Source: CADEEV01 sp032127875 (GTDB lineage: Bacteria > Acidobacteriota > Vicinamibacteria > Fen-336). From it: 64,000 nucleotides of DNA. Where the stretch lies: assembly GCA_032127875.1 (NCBI GenBank), contig JAQBHI010000158.1, forward strand, positions 4,750 through 68,749, written 5' to 3'. This document shows, one piece after another, positions 33,742-42,429 of this stretch. Within the stretch, counting starts at the first letter, position 1. Every line of letters begins with the position of its first letter. The notes below the pieces were generated by a model. It did not search any database and was not told the origin of the DNA. It saw only the letters and a list, made by a program, of their open reading frames with translations. Made by a program: the position numbers and the translations under genes.

Positions 33742-34077
33742 ATGAATTCCGGGCGCGAGCCTAAGACTGCAGACGCCGGCCTTCGCCGCAAGGCAGCGGC
33801 CGTAGCCTCCCTACTCGCGCTCATCGCGCTGCTCGTCGGGACTCTTTTCGGCGATCGCGGCCTGCTCCAGCTGATTGCCCAGCGCAAGAAAGCCGATGCT
33901 CTTCAGCAGGATCTCGAAAATCTGCGCGGGGAGAATCTTCGCCTCGCCGGAGAGATCGGCGACTTGCGCAGCGACCCGCGCGCAATCGAACGTCTCGCCC
34001 GGGAGCAACTCGGACTCGCCCACCCGGGCGAGACAGTGTTCATCCTCCGAGAGGACCAAGGCCCCGCGCGCCCTTGA
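33742..34077 (+). CDS. ftsB: Septum formation initiator FtsB/DivIC-type protein
   Basis: FtsB-like proteins act in the divisome with FtsL and FtsQ. The 111-aa product has a basic cytoplasmic start, one membrane helix (about 20-42, AVASLLALIALLVGTLF), and a coiled coil (about 45-80, RKKADALQQDLENLRGENLR) ending in the family's RSDPRAIERLAREQLGLAHPGE, which is the hallmark of this group. The C-terminus ETVFILRED is also typical. It has its own upstream TAAAGT hexamer ten bases before the ATG and is followed by the HU gene on the same strand. Confidence 0.88.
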   Translation: MNSGREPKTADAGLRRKAAAVASLLALIALLVGTLFGDRGLLQLIAQRKKADALQQDLENLRGENLRLAGEIGDLRSDPRAIERLAREQLGLAHPGETVFILREDQGPARP

Positions 34078-34094
34078 CCAGAGCGGAAATTCTG

Positions 34095-34125
34095 TTGACA
34101 GCTTCCTGGAAAAGCCATGTAGAAT
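34095..34125 (+). promoter_or_regulatory. Candidate promoter of the HU gene
   Basis: TTGACA (34095-34100) and TAGAAT (34120-34125) are separated by 19 bp, longer than ideal. The region is A+T-rich compared with its surroundings and leads into a leader of about 65 nt with AGGAGG before the HU start. Confidence 0.5.
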
Positions 34126-34199
34126 GGCGCGCACTTTTGGAAAAGACCTGTGTTCGTTGAATCAACCCGGAAGACACGAGACTTAGGAGGAATCACTCG

Positions 34200-34487
34200 A
34201 TGGCAAAGGCGATGAGCAAGTCGAAGATCGTGGCGGCGCTGGCTGAGAAGACAGCGGTCACGAAGAAGACCTCGGCCGCGTACCTGGAGGCCCTGGCGTC
34301 CCTGGCGCACAAGGAAGCGAAGAACGGCTTCACGATCCCCGGCGTCGGCAAGCTGGTGGTCCGCCAGTACAAGGCACGCATGGGGCGCAATCCGCAGACC
34401 GGCGAGGCGATCAAGATCCCGGCCAAGCGGCGGCTGAAGTTCGTGGTGGCGAAAGCGGCCAAGGACGCGGCCCTCAGCGGCAAGTAG
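34200..34487 (+). CDS. hup: HU-family histone-like DNA-binding protein
   Basis: Small basic nucleoid protein that bends DNA. 95 aa, start ATG 34200 with AGGAGG eight to ten bases upstream. Helical N-terminal dimer part (MSKSKIVAALAEKTAVTKKT), then IPGVGKLVVRQYKARMGRNP and the arm signature GRNPQTGEAIKIPAKRRLKF. The N-terminal helices read unlike classical HU (no LIDxIA start), so it belongs to the broader HU/IHF family. It is terminated by a strong hairpin. Confidence 0.92.
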   Translation: MAKAMSKSKIVAALAEKTAVTKKTSAAYLEALASLAHKEAKNGFTIPGVGKLVVRQYKARMGRNPQTGEAIKIPAKRRLKFVVAKAAKDAALSGK

Positions 34488-34501
34488 TCGCTCTTTTCGA
34501 C

Positions 34502-34533
34502 GGCGCGAAAGGGCTCTCGGGCTTTTTCGCGCC
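34502..34533 (+). terminator. Rho-independent-type terminator after HU
   Basis: GGCGCGAAA (34502-34510) pairs perfectly with TTTCGCGCC (34525-34533), a 9-bp stem with a 14-base loop, followed by ATTTTCA. Confidence 0.75.
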
Positions 34534-34614
34534 ATTTTCAACTAATGGGGGTAGGGAACCATCCGCCCCCCGCGCCGCGGAGCACCTTAGGCGCCCCTGC
34601 GCGAGGCGCAGCTG

Positions 34615-34830
34615 CTAGAGCAGCTTTCGCAGTTCCGCCTCGAGGCCGGCGATCCAGGCGTCGGGGTCTTGCGAGTCCACGACGATCTCGATCTTGCCGT
34701 TCGGCATGCGGCGCACCCGGCCGGGATGGCGCGCGCCCAGCGGCACCACGACACTCTCGCGGTGAACTGCCAGCCGGTCGGTGACCTCGAAGATCCGCTC
34801 CATCTCGCGCTGCGTCACCATCTCGAGCAT
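34615..34830 (-). CDS. Small conserved-looking protein of unknown function
   Basis: 71 aa from ATG 34830, with GGGGGAGG about a dozen bases upstream. Start MLEMVTQREMERIFEVTDRL, then a strand-rich middle (SVVVPLGARHPGRVRRM, GKIEIVVDSQDPD) and a helix WIAGLEAELRKLL at the end. No family recognised. The composition and ribosome site support a real gene. It is divergent from the acyl-AMP-ligase gene and convergent with HU. Confidence 0.55.
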   Translation of the reverse strand: MLEMVTQREMERIFEVTDRLAVHRESVVVPLGARHPGRVRRMPNGKIEIVVDSQDPDAWIAGLEAELRKLL

Positions 34831-34927
34831 CGGCTATTCGCCTCCCCCGACTAGCATCTGCGCCATCGAGGCCCGCGGTCAAGGCGTCGTTGCACCCCCC
34901 GGCTTCGGCGGTTAGAGTGCGGAGCTG

Positions 34928-37753
34928 ATGCCGGAAGCCGCCACGGCCGCGACGGAGGAGCGGGTTCTCAAGATCGTCCGAGAGCTGGCGCTCGAGTTGG
35001 GCGGCAGCCGGGCAGAGCGCGCTGTCAGCCCCGAGGCCTCGCTGGAACGCGATGTCGGGCTCGGCAGCCTCGAGCGGGTCGAACTGCTGGTGCGGCTGGA
35101 GGCCGCCTTCGGGTGCGCGCTGGGCGAACGCCTTCTGGGCCTGGACACAGCAACGGCGATGGCGCGAGCGGTCGAAGAGGCCGGCCCCGTCGAACCCGCG
35201 CGCTTGGCCCGGCCGGCGTCGAGACTGGCAGACGCAGCCCGCATCGAGACGGCGGCCACGATCCACGAGACGCTCTGGCGCCGCGCGCTGGCGGAGCCCG
35301 ACCGGCCTCAGGCGTTCCTCCGCGAGGACGATGGCCGCGAGCAGACCATTACCTACGGGCGGCTGCTGGGCGACGCGCGGGCGGTGGCCGGTGGGCTTCG
35401 GGAACGCGGCGTCAGGCGAGGGGACGCCGTGGCGCTGATGTTGCCAACCGGCTTCGATTTCCTGCGCAGCTTCCAGGGCATCTTGATCGCCGGCGCGATC
35501 CCCGTGCCAATCTACCCCCCAGCGCGGCTCGACCGCCTCGAGGAGTACGCTCGGCGCCAATCCGCGATCCTCGCCGACGCCGGCGTCAAGCTCCTCGTCA
35601 CGATCGCGCGCGCCAAGCCGATCGCGGCCATGCTACGCGCCGGCGTGCCGGGCCTCGCGCTCGTGACGACGGCCGACGAGCTGGTGCAGACGGGCGCCAG
35701 TTGGCAAGCACCCGAGGGCGCCACGAGCGACCCGGCCTTCATCCAATACACCTCCGGCAGCACGGGTCAGCCGAAGGGCGTGCTGCTCACGCACGCGAAC
35801 CTGCTCGCGAATATCCGGGCGATCCGGGCGGGCCTCGAAGCGCGCCCGACCGACGTGGGCGTGAGCTGGCTACCGCTCTACCACGACATGGGCCTGATCG
35901 GCTCCTGGCTGTTTTGCATGGCCGAGGGTCTGCCGATCGCGCTGCTCTCGCCGCTCAGCTTCCTTTCGAAACCTGAGCGTTGGCTTTGGGCGATCCACGA
36001 GCGGCGCGGCTCGCTCTCCGCCGCGCCCAACTTCGCGTACGAACTGTGCGTGAAGCGCATCCCGGAGCAGGCCCTCGAAGGCCTCGATCTGTCTTCCTGG
36101 CGCTGCGCCCTGAATGGCGCCGAGCCCGTCAACCCCGAGACGCTGGAGCGCTTCGCGAAGCGCTTCGCGCCTTATGGTCTGCGCCGCGAGGCGCTGATGC
36201 CTGTGTATGGCCTGGCCGAAAACTCGGTCGGTTTGTGCTTTCCGCCCGTCGGTCGTGGGCCGCGTGTCGATCGGGTCGCGCGCTCCGCGTTTGCCGGAGC
36301 GGGAAGCGCCGAGCCAGCGGGCGCCAGCGATAGCGCTGCGCAGTGCTTCGTCTCGGTAGGACGGGCGCTGCCCGAACACGAGGTGCGCATCGTAGACGCG
36401 GCTGGCAACGAGCTTCCCGAACGCCGGCTCGGCCGGCTGGTCTTCCGCGGCCCCTCCATGACCCCAGGCTACTTCCGCAAGCCCGAGGCCACGGCAGCGA
36501 TGAGCGTGGCCGGCGGCTTTCTGGACAGTGGCGATCTCGCCTACCAGGCAGACGGTGAGGTCTACATCGCGGGGCGCGAGAAGGACCTGATCATCAAAGC
36601 CGGCCGCAACCTGGTTCCGCAGGAGATCGAAGAAGTGGCCGCTTCCGTGCCAGGCATCCGCAAGGGTTGTGTGGTGGCCTTCGGCGCCCACAACGAGGCG
36701 CTCGCGACCGAGTCGCTGGTCGTGGTGGCGGAAACGCGGGAGACCGACGAGGCGGCGCGCGACACGCTGATTGCCTCGGTCACCGAACGAGTCGCCGACG
36801 CCGTGGGCGCGCCCCCCGATAGCGTGGTGCTGGTGCCACCGGGGGCCGTGCCCAAGACATCGTCGGGCAAGCTTCGACGGCAGGAGACGAAGCAGCGCTA
36901 TCTCTCAGGGGCCTTGGGCCCGGGTCGGCGAACGCCGCTGCCCGCGCGCGCGGCCCTGCTCGTCCGCGCAACCCTCGCCGAGGCCGAGCGACCGCTGCGC
37001 GCGCTTCGGCGCGGAGTCTACGGGGCCTGGCTGGTCGTGGCGCTAGGGCTGCTGACGCTGCTTACATGGCCGATCGCGGCGCTGCTGCCGGGCCGCGGCA
37101 GCGCTCTCAGTATCGAGCGCTGGTTCTGCCGAATCGCGCTGCGCCTGGCCGGCTGCCGACTCTCGAGCGAGGGCCTCGCGAATTTCCCTACAAGCGAGCC
37201 GTTCCTGATCGCCTCGAATCACGCCTCGTACGTGGATGTCGCCGCGCTGCTCGCCCTCGTGCCGCGCAACTTCGTATTCCTCGCGAAAAAGGAAGTCGCG
37301 AACTGGCCGTTCGTCGGGCTCTTCATCAGGCGCGCCCGGCACCTGAGCGTCGATCGCTTCGACGCGCAACAGGGCGTCGCGGACACGGGCCGCGTCGCGG
37401 CCGCCGTGGGCGAGGGCGAATCGGTCCTGGTGTTCCCCGAAGGCACCTTCACGGCAGCCGCCGGACTTCGGCCCTTCCGCCTCGGGTTGTTCAAGGTCGC
37501 GCTGGAGACCGGCGTGCCCATCGTGCCCGTGGCGCTCACGGGAACGCGGCACGCTCTGCGTGACGGCCAGACGCTGCCGCGCGCCAGCCGGATTCACCTG
37601 TGGGTCGGTGCGCCGATCCACGCCGAAGGCGACGGCTTCAAAGCGATCGTCGCGCTGCGCGACCGGGTGGCCGAGGCGATCGCGAGCCGCTGTGGCGAGC
37701 CCCGTCTCGGCCTGGTGGCGGCGGGTCCCGACCGCAGCGCAGCAGACGCCTGA
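34928..37753 (+). CDS. Fused carrier-protein-like/fatty acyl-AMP ligase/PlsC-type acyltransferase
   Basis: The 941-aa protein joins three activities. Residues 1-80 look like an acyl carrier domain, with Ser-47 in GLGSLERVELL where the phosphopantetheine Ser of the usual DSL motif lies. About 110-680 is a long-chain fatty acyl-AMP ligase-type adenylating domain: IQYTSGSTGQPKGVLLTH near 272, LPLYHDMGLIGSW near 317, YGLAENSVG near 425, GDLAYQADGEVYIAGREKD near 540 and KTSSGKLRR with the catalytic Lys near 641. About 690-930 is a 1-acylglycerol-3-phosphate acyltransferase domain after a membrane-like helix: SNHASYVD (HX4D) near 761 and FPEGTF near 836. It probably activates a fatty acid, loads it in cis and transfers it to a glycerolipid; the order of events is inference. 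It overlaps the next gene by one base. Confidence 0.9.
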   Translation: MPEAATAATEERVLKIVRELALELGGSRAERAVSPEASLERDVGLGSLERVELLVRLEAAFGCALGERLLGLDTATAMARAVEEAGPVEPARLARPASRLADAARIETAATIHETLWRRALAEPDRPQAFLREDDGREQTITYGRLLGDARAVAGGLRERGVRRGDAVALMLPTGFDFLRSFQGILIAGAIPVPIYPPARLDRLEEYARRQSAILADAGVKLLVTIARAKPIAAMLRAGVPGLALVTTADELVQTGASWQAPEGATSDPAFIQYTSGSTGQPKGVLLTHANLLANIRAIRAGLEARPTDVGVSWLPLYHDMGLIGSWLFCMAEGLPIALLSPLSFLSKPERWLWAIHERRGSLSAAPNFAYELCVKRIPEQALEGLDLSSWRCALNGAEPVNPETLERFAKRFAPYGLRREALMPVYGLAENSVGLCFPPVGRGPRVDRVARSAFAGAGSAEPAGASDSAAQCFVSVGRALPEHEVRIVDAAGNELPERRLGRLVFRGPSMTPGYFRKPEATAAMSVAGGFLDSGDLAYQADGEVYIAGREKDLIIKAGRNLVPQEIEEVAASVPGIRKGCVVAFGAHNEALATESLVVVAETRETDEAARDTLIASVTERVADAVGAPPDSVVLVPPGAVPKTSSGKLRRQETKQRYLSGALGPGRRTPLPARAALLVRATLAEAERPLRALRRGVYGAWLVVALGLLTLLTWPIAALLPGRGSALSIERWFCRIALRLAGCRLSSEGLANFPTSEPFLIASNHASYVDVAALLALVPRNFVFLAKKEVANWPFVGLFIRRARHLSVDRFDAQQGVADTGRVAAAVGEGESVLVFPEGTFTAAAGLRPFRLGLFKVALETGVPIVPVALTGTRHALRDGQTLPRASRIHLWVGAPIHAEGDGFKAIVALRDRVAEAIASRCGEPRLGLVAAGPDRSAADA

Positions 37754-38709
37754 TGCTGCATCTCGACGACGTACGGCGTGCCCGGGAGCGGATCGCCCCC
37801 TACCTTCCAACCACGCCGCTGCGAGCCTCGTTCGCGGTCCCGGCGCCGCGGACCTTCCTGAAGCTCGAATGCTGGCAGCCGACCGGCTCGTTCAAGGTGC
37901 GCGGCGCCACGAACCACCTCTTGGCACTCGACGCGCAGCAGCAGGCGCGGGGCATCATCGCCGCCTCGGCCGGCAACCACGCCCTGGGCGTCGCCTTCGC
38001 GGCGGCGGCGCTGGGCGGGCGGGTGCAGACCACACTGGTTGTTCCACGCAGCGCGCCGCGGGCCAAGCTCGAGAAGCTTCGCAGCTTCCCGGTGACGGTG
38101 ATCGAGCACGGGGCCAACTACGACGAGGCGTATCCGGAGTCGATGCGCATCGCGCAGCGCAGCGGAGCCACCTACGTGCATGCCTACGAGCATCCCCTGA
38201 CGGCGGCCGGGCAGGGCACCGTTGCGCTCGAAATCCTGGAGGCCCTGCCGGAGCTGGGCGCGGTCCTCGTGCCGGTCGGGGGTGGCGGACTGATCGCCGC
38301 CATCGCGACGGTCGTGAAGACGCTCAAGCCCGATGTCCGGATCGTGGCCGTGCAACCCGACGTCTCGCCCTCGCTTCGCGAATCATTGCGCCTGGGCCAC
38401 GCGCTCCACGAGTACCCGGCGGGTGAGACGCTGGCCGACGGCATCGCGGGCGGCGTCGGCGACATCGCCTACGAGCATCGGCACCTGATCGACGACGTGG
38501 TCGAGGTCTCCGAGGAGGCGACGCAAGAGGCGATCGTGGCGCTGCTTACGAACGACCAAGTGGTGGCCGAAGCCTCGGGGGCGGTCGGGATCGCGGCGCT
38601 GCGCTCTGGACGCTGGAAGGCGCTCGACGCCCGGCCCGTGGTCGCGCTCATCACCGGCGCCAACATCGACGCGCGCGTCCTCGCCCGGCTACTCTCCGCG
38701 CGGGCGTGA
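37753..38709 (+). CDS. Threonine/serine dehydratase-like PLP enzyme
   Basis: Fold-type II PLP enzyme of the threonine dehydratase/serine racemase family. ATG at 37753 overlaps the preceding stop (TGATG); 318 aa, so it lacks the C-terminal ACT regulatory domain of biosynthetic IlvA and resembles the catabolic form. Motifs: LKLECWQPTGSFKVRGA near 36-52 with the PLP lysine, SAGNHALGVAFAA near 75, VPVGGGGLIAAIA near 176 (phosphate loop), and GVGDIAYEHR near 235. It overlaps mtfA by four bases. The physiological substrate (Thr, Ser, or a hydroxyaspartate) is open. Confidence 0.88.
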   Translation: MLHLDDVRRARERIAPYLPTTPLRASFAVPAPRTFLKLECWQPTGSFKVRGATNHLLALDAQQQARGIIAASAGNHALGVAFAAAALGGRVQTTLVVPRSAPRAKLEKLRSFPVTVIEHGANYDEAYPESMRIAQRSGATYVHAYEHPLTAAGQGTVALEILEALPELGAVLVPVGGGGLIAAIATVVKTLKPDVRIVAVQPDVSPSLRESLRLGHALHEYPAGETLADGIAGGVGDIAYEHRHLIDDVVEVSEEATQEAIVALLTNDQVVAEASGAVGIAALRSGRWKALDARPVVALITGANIDARVLARLLSARA

Positions 38710-39602
38710 GGGCTGAGCGGCCCCAGGACGCCTGGTTTGCCCAGGCCGGCTCGGGCCTGCTGTTCGTCTGCGGCGCCGGCCTTGGCGCGCTCCTGCACGG
38801 TGTTCCAGGCGCAGCGGGCGGGGCCGCGGCAGCAGCGGCGATCGGCGCGCTCTTGGCCCATCACCTGCACAGCCGGACGCGGCAGCGCAGGAAGCTCCTG
38901 GCGGCGCCGCTTTCCGCGCGGCATCGCGACTTCCTGCTGGAGCGCTACGACTACTTCGAGCGCCTGCCGGCGCGACTTCGCGCACGCTTCGAGGACGATC
39001 TGCGCCTGTTCCTGGGCGAGAAGCGCATCACGGGCGTCGGCATCGACGTGAACGACGAACTGCGACTGCTGGTGGCGGCCTCGGCCGTGACGCTGAGCCT
39101 GGGCTGGCCGGAAGCCGAGTGGGACCAGCTCACCGAGGTGCTGCTGTATCCGGAGAATTTCGACCGGGACTACGCGCACGGCGGACAGGATCTGGCCGGG
39201 GAGGCCCACGCATGGGGCACGGTGATCCTGTCGGTCCCGACGCTGCTGGAGAGCTTCGAGTACGACGACGATGGTTACCACGTCGGCCTGCACGAGTTCG
39301 CTCACCTGCTCGACGTGGAGCAGGCCGAGTTCGACGGCATGCCCAGCGGGCTTGGCCCCCAGGATCGGGGCGCCTGGGCGAAGCTCGTGCCGCGGGAAAT
39401 GGGACGCATCCGCGAGGGACGCTCCGAACTCGACGAATATGGCGCCTCGGACCCCGTCGAGTTCTTCCCGGTGGCGGTCGAGGCCTTCTTCGAGCGACCG
39501 CGCGTGATCCGCGAGCACCACCCCGAGATTTACGAGATCCTGGCCCGCTACTTCGTTCAGGATCCGGCCTCCTGGGACGACGCGCGTCGGCTTTCGGGGT
39601 AG
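38706..39602 (+). CDS. mtfA: MtfA-type zinc peptidase (M90)
   Basis: MtfA-like proteins are soluble zinc metallopeptidases; in Escherichia coli MtfA binds Mlc and affects glucose uptake. GTG at 38706 overlaps the previous stop (GTGA); 298 aa. A hydrophobic Gly/Ala stretch (about 15-52) may anchor the protein, which differs from the soluble E. coli form. The metal site HEFAHLLD is near 195 and the third ligand is expected in the segment EFFPVAVEAFFERP near 255-268. FLGEKRITGVGIDVNDE near 105 and LLYPENFD near 147 are family features. Confidence 0.88.
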   Translation: MRAERPQDAWFAQAGSGLLFVCGAGLGALLHGVPGAAGGAAAAAAIGALLAHHLHSRTRQRRKLLAAPLSARHRDFLLERYDYFERLPARLRARFEDDLRLFLGEKRITGVGIDVNDELRLLVAASAVTLSLGWPEAEWDQLTEVLLYPENFDRDYAHGGQDLAGEAHAWGTVILSVPTLLESFEYDDDGYHVGLHEFAHLLDVEQAEFDGMPSGLGPQDRGAWAKLVPREMGRIREGRSELDEYGASDPVEFFPVAVEAFFERPRVIREHHPEIYEILARYFVQDPASWDDARRLSG

Positions 39603-39611
39603 GCTCCGGGC

Positions 39612-40616
39612 GTGCGCCTCGACGTTGCGCTGATCGCACTCCATCCCGGACTGTCGCGCCGCAAGGCGCGCGAGGTGATCGAGAAGGGCCAGGTCTGGGT
39701 CGATGGCCGGGCCGTGCGTGAAGCCGGCGAGAGCGTGACCGCAGCTCAGGCGATCACGTGGAACCCCCACCGGAAGGCACTGCCCCGGGCTCGGCTCTCA
39801 CTGCCGCTGCTTCACCAGGACGACGCGCTGCTCGTCGTCGACAAGCCCGCCGGCCTGCTCTCCGTGCCCACCTCGCCCGACGCGCGCCAGCAAGACAGCG
39901 TGATCGCGCGCGTACTGGAGTACGCCGAGCGGCTGCGACCGCGCCACGGATTCGCCGGCGCTGTCCACCGTCTGGACCGGGACACCTCCGGCGCCCTGGC
40001 CGTGGCCCTCCACGATCGAGCTCGGCGCGCGCTGCGCGAGCTGTTCCGGCAGCATCGCGCCGAACGGCGCTACGTGGCGCTCGTCTGCGGGATGCCACAG
40101 ACCGAGCAGGGCAGGATCGACGCACCGATCAGCGACCGCTACGCGGGCGGTCGCCGGGGCGTGGCGCGGCCGGGTGAGGCGGGCTTGCCGGCAGTGACGC
40201 GCTATCGAGTCGTCGAGCGCCTCTCAGGCGCGGCTCTGCTCGAGATCGAACTCGAGACCGGCCGCCAGCATCAAATCCGCGCCCATCTGGCACATGTGGG
40301 CCTGCCGATCCTGGGCGACGCGACCTACGGTTCCGAAGCGGCGGCGGCGGCCCCGCGCCAGATGCTCCACGCGCGGGTGCTGGGGTTCCTCCACCCGCTC
40401 AGCGGCGCTGCGATTCGCGTCGAAAGCCCGCTGCCCGCGGACTTCGAGCGCGTGCTCGCCGCGCTGCGCCGCGGCGCCGGCAAACAGAATTCACTCCGGC
40501 CCGAGCGGTCTGGCCGGGAGCGCAAAGCACGCCGGGAGGTTGCGCCGCTGCGGCACCCGTCCGAACCTAAACCAAAGCCTCGATCAAGTCCTGCAGGGCG
40601 TGGGCATCGGAGCTGA
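39612..40616 (+). CDS. RluA-family 23S rRNA/tRNA pseudouridine synthase with S4 domain
   Basis: GTG at 39612 gives 334 aa. The N-terminus (MRLDVALIALHPGLSRRKAREVI) is an S4 RNA-binding domain, and the catalytic domain has LLVVDKPAGLLSVPTS near 75, the catalytic Asp in HRLDRDTSGALAVAL near 118-132, RYVALVCGMPQ near 153, and GRQHQIRAHLAHVGLPILGD near 217-236. An Arg/Pro-rich C-terminal tail of about 35 residues reads over the 3' end of the convergent PilZ gene by 50 bp, so the tail may be unconstrained. RluD-like specificity is plausible but not provable. Confidence 0.9.
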   Translation: MRLDVALIALHPGLSRRKAREVIEKGQVWVDGRAVREAGESVTAAQAITWNPHRKALPRARLSLPLLHQDDALLVVDKPAGLLSVPTSPDARQQDSVIARVLEYAERLRPRHGFAGAVHRLDRDTSGALAVALHDRARRALRELFRQHRAERRYVALVCGMPQTEQGRIDAPISDRYAGGRRGVARPGEAGLPAVTRYRVVERLSGAALLEIELETGRQHQIRAHLAHVGLPILGDATYGSEAAAAAPRQMLHARVLGFLHPLSGAAIRVESPLPADFERVLAALRRGAGKQNSLRPERSGRERKARREVAPLRHPSEPKPKPRSSPAGRGHRS

Positions 40617-40908
40617 ACTGGATCCCGACCTGGTGGGAGAGCCCTTCGAGACGCGACCAGCTCACGGCTCCCTGGATCTCGGCATTGAGGGCGGTCGCGC
40701 CGTCACGCAAGGGCGTTTCGAACTGGAGCCTGACGGGGGCGCCTCGATCGAGAGCCTGTCCCAACCGTAGCCGGCAGCCCTGGGTCGACAGGTTGAGAAC
40801 GGTCGCCGGGTGCCACTGCTTGTCGATCTTGTAGCGAACGATCAAGAGGCAGGCGCGTCGGGCGGTGAGGCGGCGGTTCTCACGGTGCCTGGCCGCAGGG
40901 TTCGTCAT
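40567..40908 (-). CDS. PilZ-domain protein (probable cyclic-di-GMP receptor)
   Basis: Single-domain protein of 113 aa. The cyclic-di-GMP-binding motifs are visible as RRLTARR near 12-18 (RxxxR form) and NLSTQGCRLRL near 39-49 (D/NxSxxG form), followed by the beta-barrel segment VRLQFETPLRDGATALNAEI. It could respond to the GGDEF-EAL protein encoded at 27822-30362. Its 3' end overlaps the convergent pseudouridine synthase gene. The upstream region after 40908 is A+T-rich and probably holds its promoter. Confidence 0.85.
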   Translation of the reverse strand: MTNPAARHRENRRLTARRACLLIVRYKIDKQWHPATVLNLSTQGCRLRLGQALDRGAPVRLQFETPLRDGATALNAEIQGAVSWSRLEGLSHQVGIQFSSDAHALQDLIEALV

Positions 40909-41012
40909 CTTTATTTAATAATCTGTCCCGAAGGCACTCACTATAGACCCGAGCCCCCGCAAGGTTCAAGAGGTCGCGCGCGCGGGGGGTTTGTGCTACT
41001 TTTCCTGGGCTC

Positions 41013-42137
41013 GTGCGCCTCCTCCGACCTCTGCTTCAGCTGCCGGCCCTGGTTCTAGCCCTTTTTCTCCCCGGCTGCGGCGGGGCTTCGCCGCCAGTGA
41101 CCCCGCCGCCGACGACCCCACCCGAGCTCTTCGATGTGCCCGTGATGGTCTTTTACGACGTGAACGGGAACAGCCTGGCAGACGGCGACGAGCATGGCGT
41201 CGTGCCGGCGGCCACCGTCCAGATCCTGAACGAGAGCGCCGAGACTGCGGCCGCCACCGGTCTCGCGACGCTGCGCGCTCCCGCCGGCAACCAAACGGCC
41301 ACCATCAAGAGCCTGCCGGCCTACTACGAGGCGGGCCCATCCGTCGCCGTGAGCACGCCGATCGCGGATGGACAGCCCGTGAGGCTGCCCGCGACGCTTC
41401 CCATCGGAGCGAATCGCCCAGCCGTCTATCTGGCCTTCGGCGACAGCATCACCGATGGGTGCGGTTCGTCCAACCGCACCGGCTACCGCATGAAGCTGCA
41501 AAACAGACTGGGCAGGTGGTTTGACGAAGGCACAGTCGAGAACCAGGGCCTCGACGGCACGCGCAGCAGCGAGGGCGCCGCGCGCATCAAGAGGAGCCTC
41601 TCGAACATCAAGCCTGCCTACGCGCTGATCCTCTACGGCACGAACGATTGGAACGATTCGCGCTGCCGGAGCGCCTTCCCCTGCTACACCATCGACAGCC
41701 TCCGCAGCATGGTCCGCGCGGCCAAGCAGCGGCGAAGCCTGCCGATACTCTCGACGATCATCCCGGTCAACAATGGCTTCGACGCGCGCGTCCCCGCCTC
41801 CAGGAACGACTGGGTCAGGAGCATGAACGCCCTGCTCGTGGAGATGGCCGCGGAAGAAGGCGCCGTCATCGCGGACAGCTACACCGCGTTCATGGCCGTG
41901 CCCGATTTCCACGCCTTGTTCATCGATCACGTACATCCGAACGACGACGGCTACAGCATCTTGGCGGGCGAGTTCTTCAGGGCGATCACGCAGCCGATCG
42001 CCGCGCCGTCGGCGTCGGGCCCGAGCGTGCCGCCGCTGCTCCCGCCGCCGGGCAGCTTCCCCGAGTTCGTGCCTCCGGACCCGGCAGACATGCCGCTAGT
42101 GCCGCGCGCGGAGCCTCAATCGGAGCGTAGTCCCTGA
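41013..42137 (+). CDS. GDSL/SGNH-hydrolase lipoprotein
   Basis: GTG at 41013 begins a lipoprotein signal (MRLLRPLLQLPALVLALFLPGC, lipobox LPGC). After a Pro/Thr linker comes a small SdrD-B-like beta domain (about 40-110) with VFYDVNGNSLADGDEHG, a calcium-loop-like pattern. The SGNH-hydrolase domain follows: block I AFGDSITDG near 146-154, block III ILYGTNDWND near 208-217, and block V DHVHPNDDGY near 307-316 with the catalytic Asp and His. The Ser, Asn, Asp and His of the family are present. A Pro-rich tail ends it. It likely acts as a surface esterase or carbohydrate deacetylase. TACTTT lies ten bases before the start. Confidence 0.88.
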   Translation: MRLLRPLLQLPALVLALFLPGCGGASPPVTPPPTTPPELFDVPVMVFYDVNGNSLADGDEHGVVPAATVQILNESAETAAATGLATLRAPAGNQTATIKSLPAYYEAGPSVAVSTPIADGQPVRLPATLPIGANRPAVYLAFGDSITDGCGSSNRTGYRMKLQNRLGRWFDEGTVENQGLDGTRSSEGAARIKRSLSNIKPAYALILYGTNDWNDSRCRSAFPCYTIDSLRSMVRAAKQRRSLPILSTIIPVNNGFDARVPASRNDWVRSMNALLVEMAAEEGAVIADSYTAFMAVPDFHALFIDHVHPNDDGYSILAGEFFRAITQPIAAPSASGPSVPPLLPPPGSFPEFVPPDPADMPLVPRAEPQSERSP

Positions 42138-42352
42138 AAACGGGTCGTCTCATCAAGTGGCACCGTCCCGGTGGAGAGGTTCACGTCTATCTCTACCGCG
42201 ACGAAGCGCAATACCGGGCTTCGGTCTACCTGATGTCGCCCGAACGCGGCCAGCCGACGGAGCCGCTGCAGCGCTTCGCGGCCGAGAGCGAGGCGGAGGT
42301 CGAAGCCAGCGCTCGCGCCTTCGTCGATCTGAGGTTCCCCAAGGCCGACTAG
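42134..42352 (+). CDS. Small protein, probable CTG start, unknown function
   Basis: The frame LKTGRLIKWHRPGGEVHVYL (first 20 residues), with the rest strand- and helix-forming and ending DLRFPKAD, is clearly protein-like for 72 residues. An in-frame TAG lies immediately upstream and no ATG, GTG or TTG occurs before codon 33. CTG at 42134 overlaps the stop of the GDSL gene (CTGA) and has GGAG eight bases upstream, so CTG initiation with translational coupling is the simplest reading. Function unknown. It is too short for usual gene-finding limits. Confidence 0.55.
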   Translation: MKTGRLIKWHRPGGEVHVYLYRDEAQYRASVYLMSPERGQPTEPLQRFAAESEAEVEASARAFVDLRFPKAD

Positions 42353-42393
42353 CGCAACGCCTGATTGACCAGAAAGGAGGCGGCTTGTAACCC

Positions 42394-42427
42394 GGTTCGG
42401 GGGCATGCTTTGCGAACCCCCCGAATC
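42394..42427. terminator. Bidirectional hairpin between convergent genes
   Basis: GGTTCGGGGG (42394-42403) pairs with CCCCCGAATC (one G-T wobble) ending at 42427, with a 14-base loop. It lies between the small gene ending at 42352 and the aminotransferase stop at 42430. There is no clear T tract. Confidence 0.55.
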
Positions 42428-42429
42428 GC

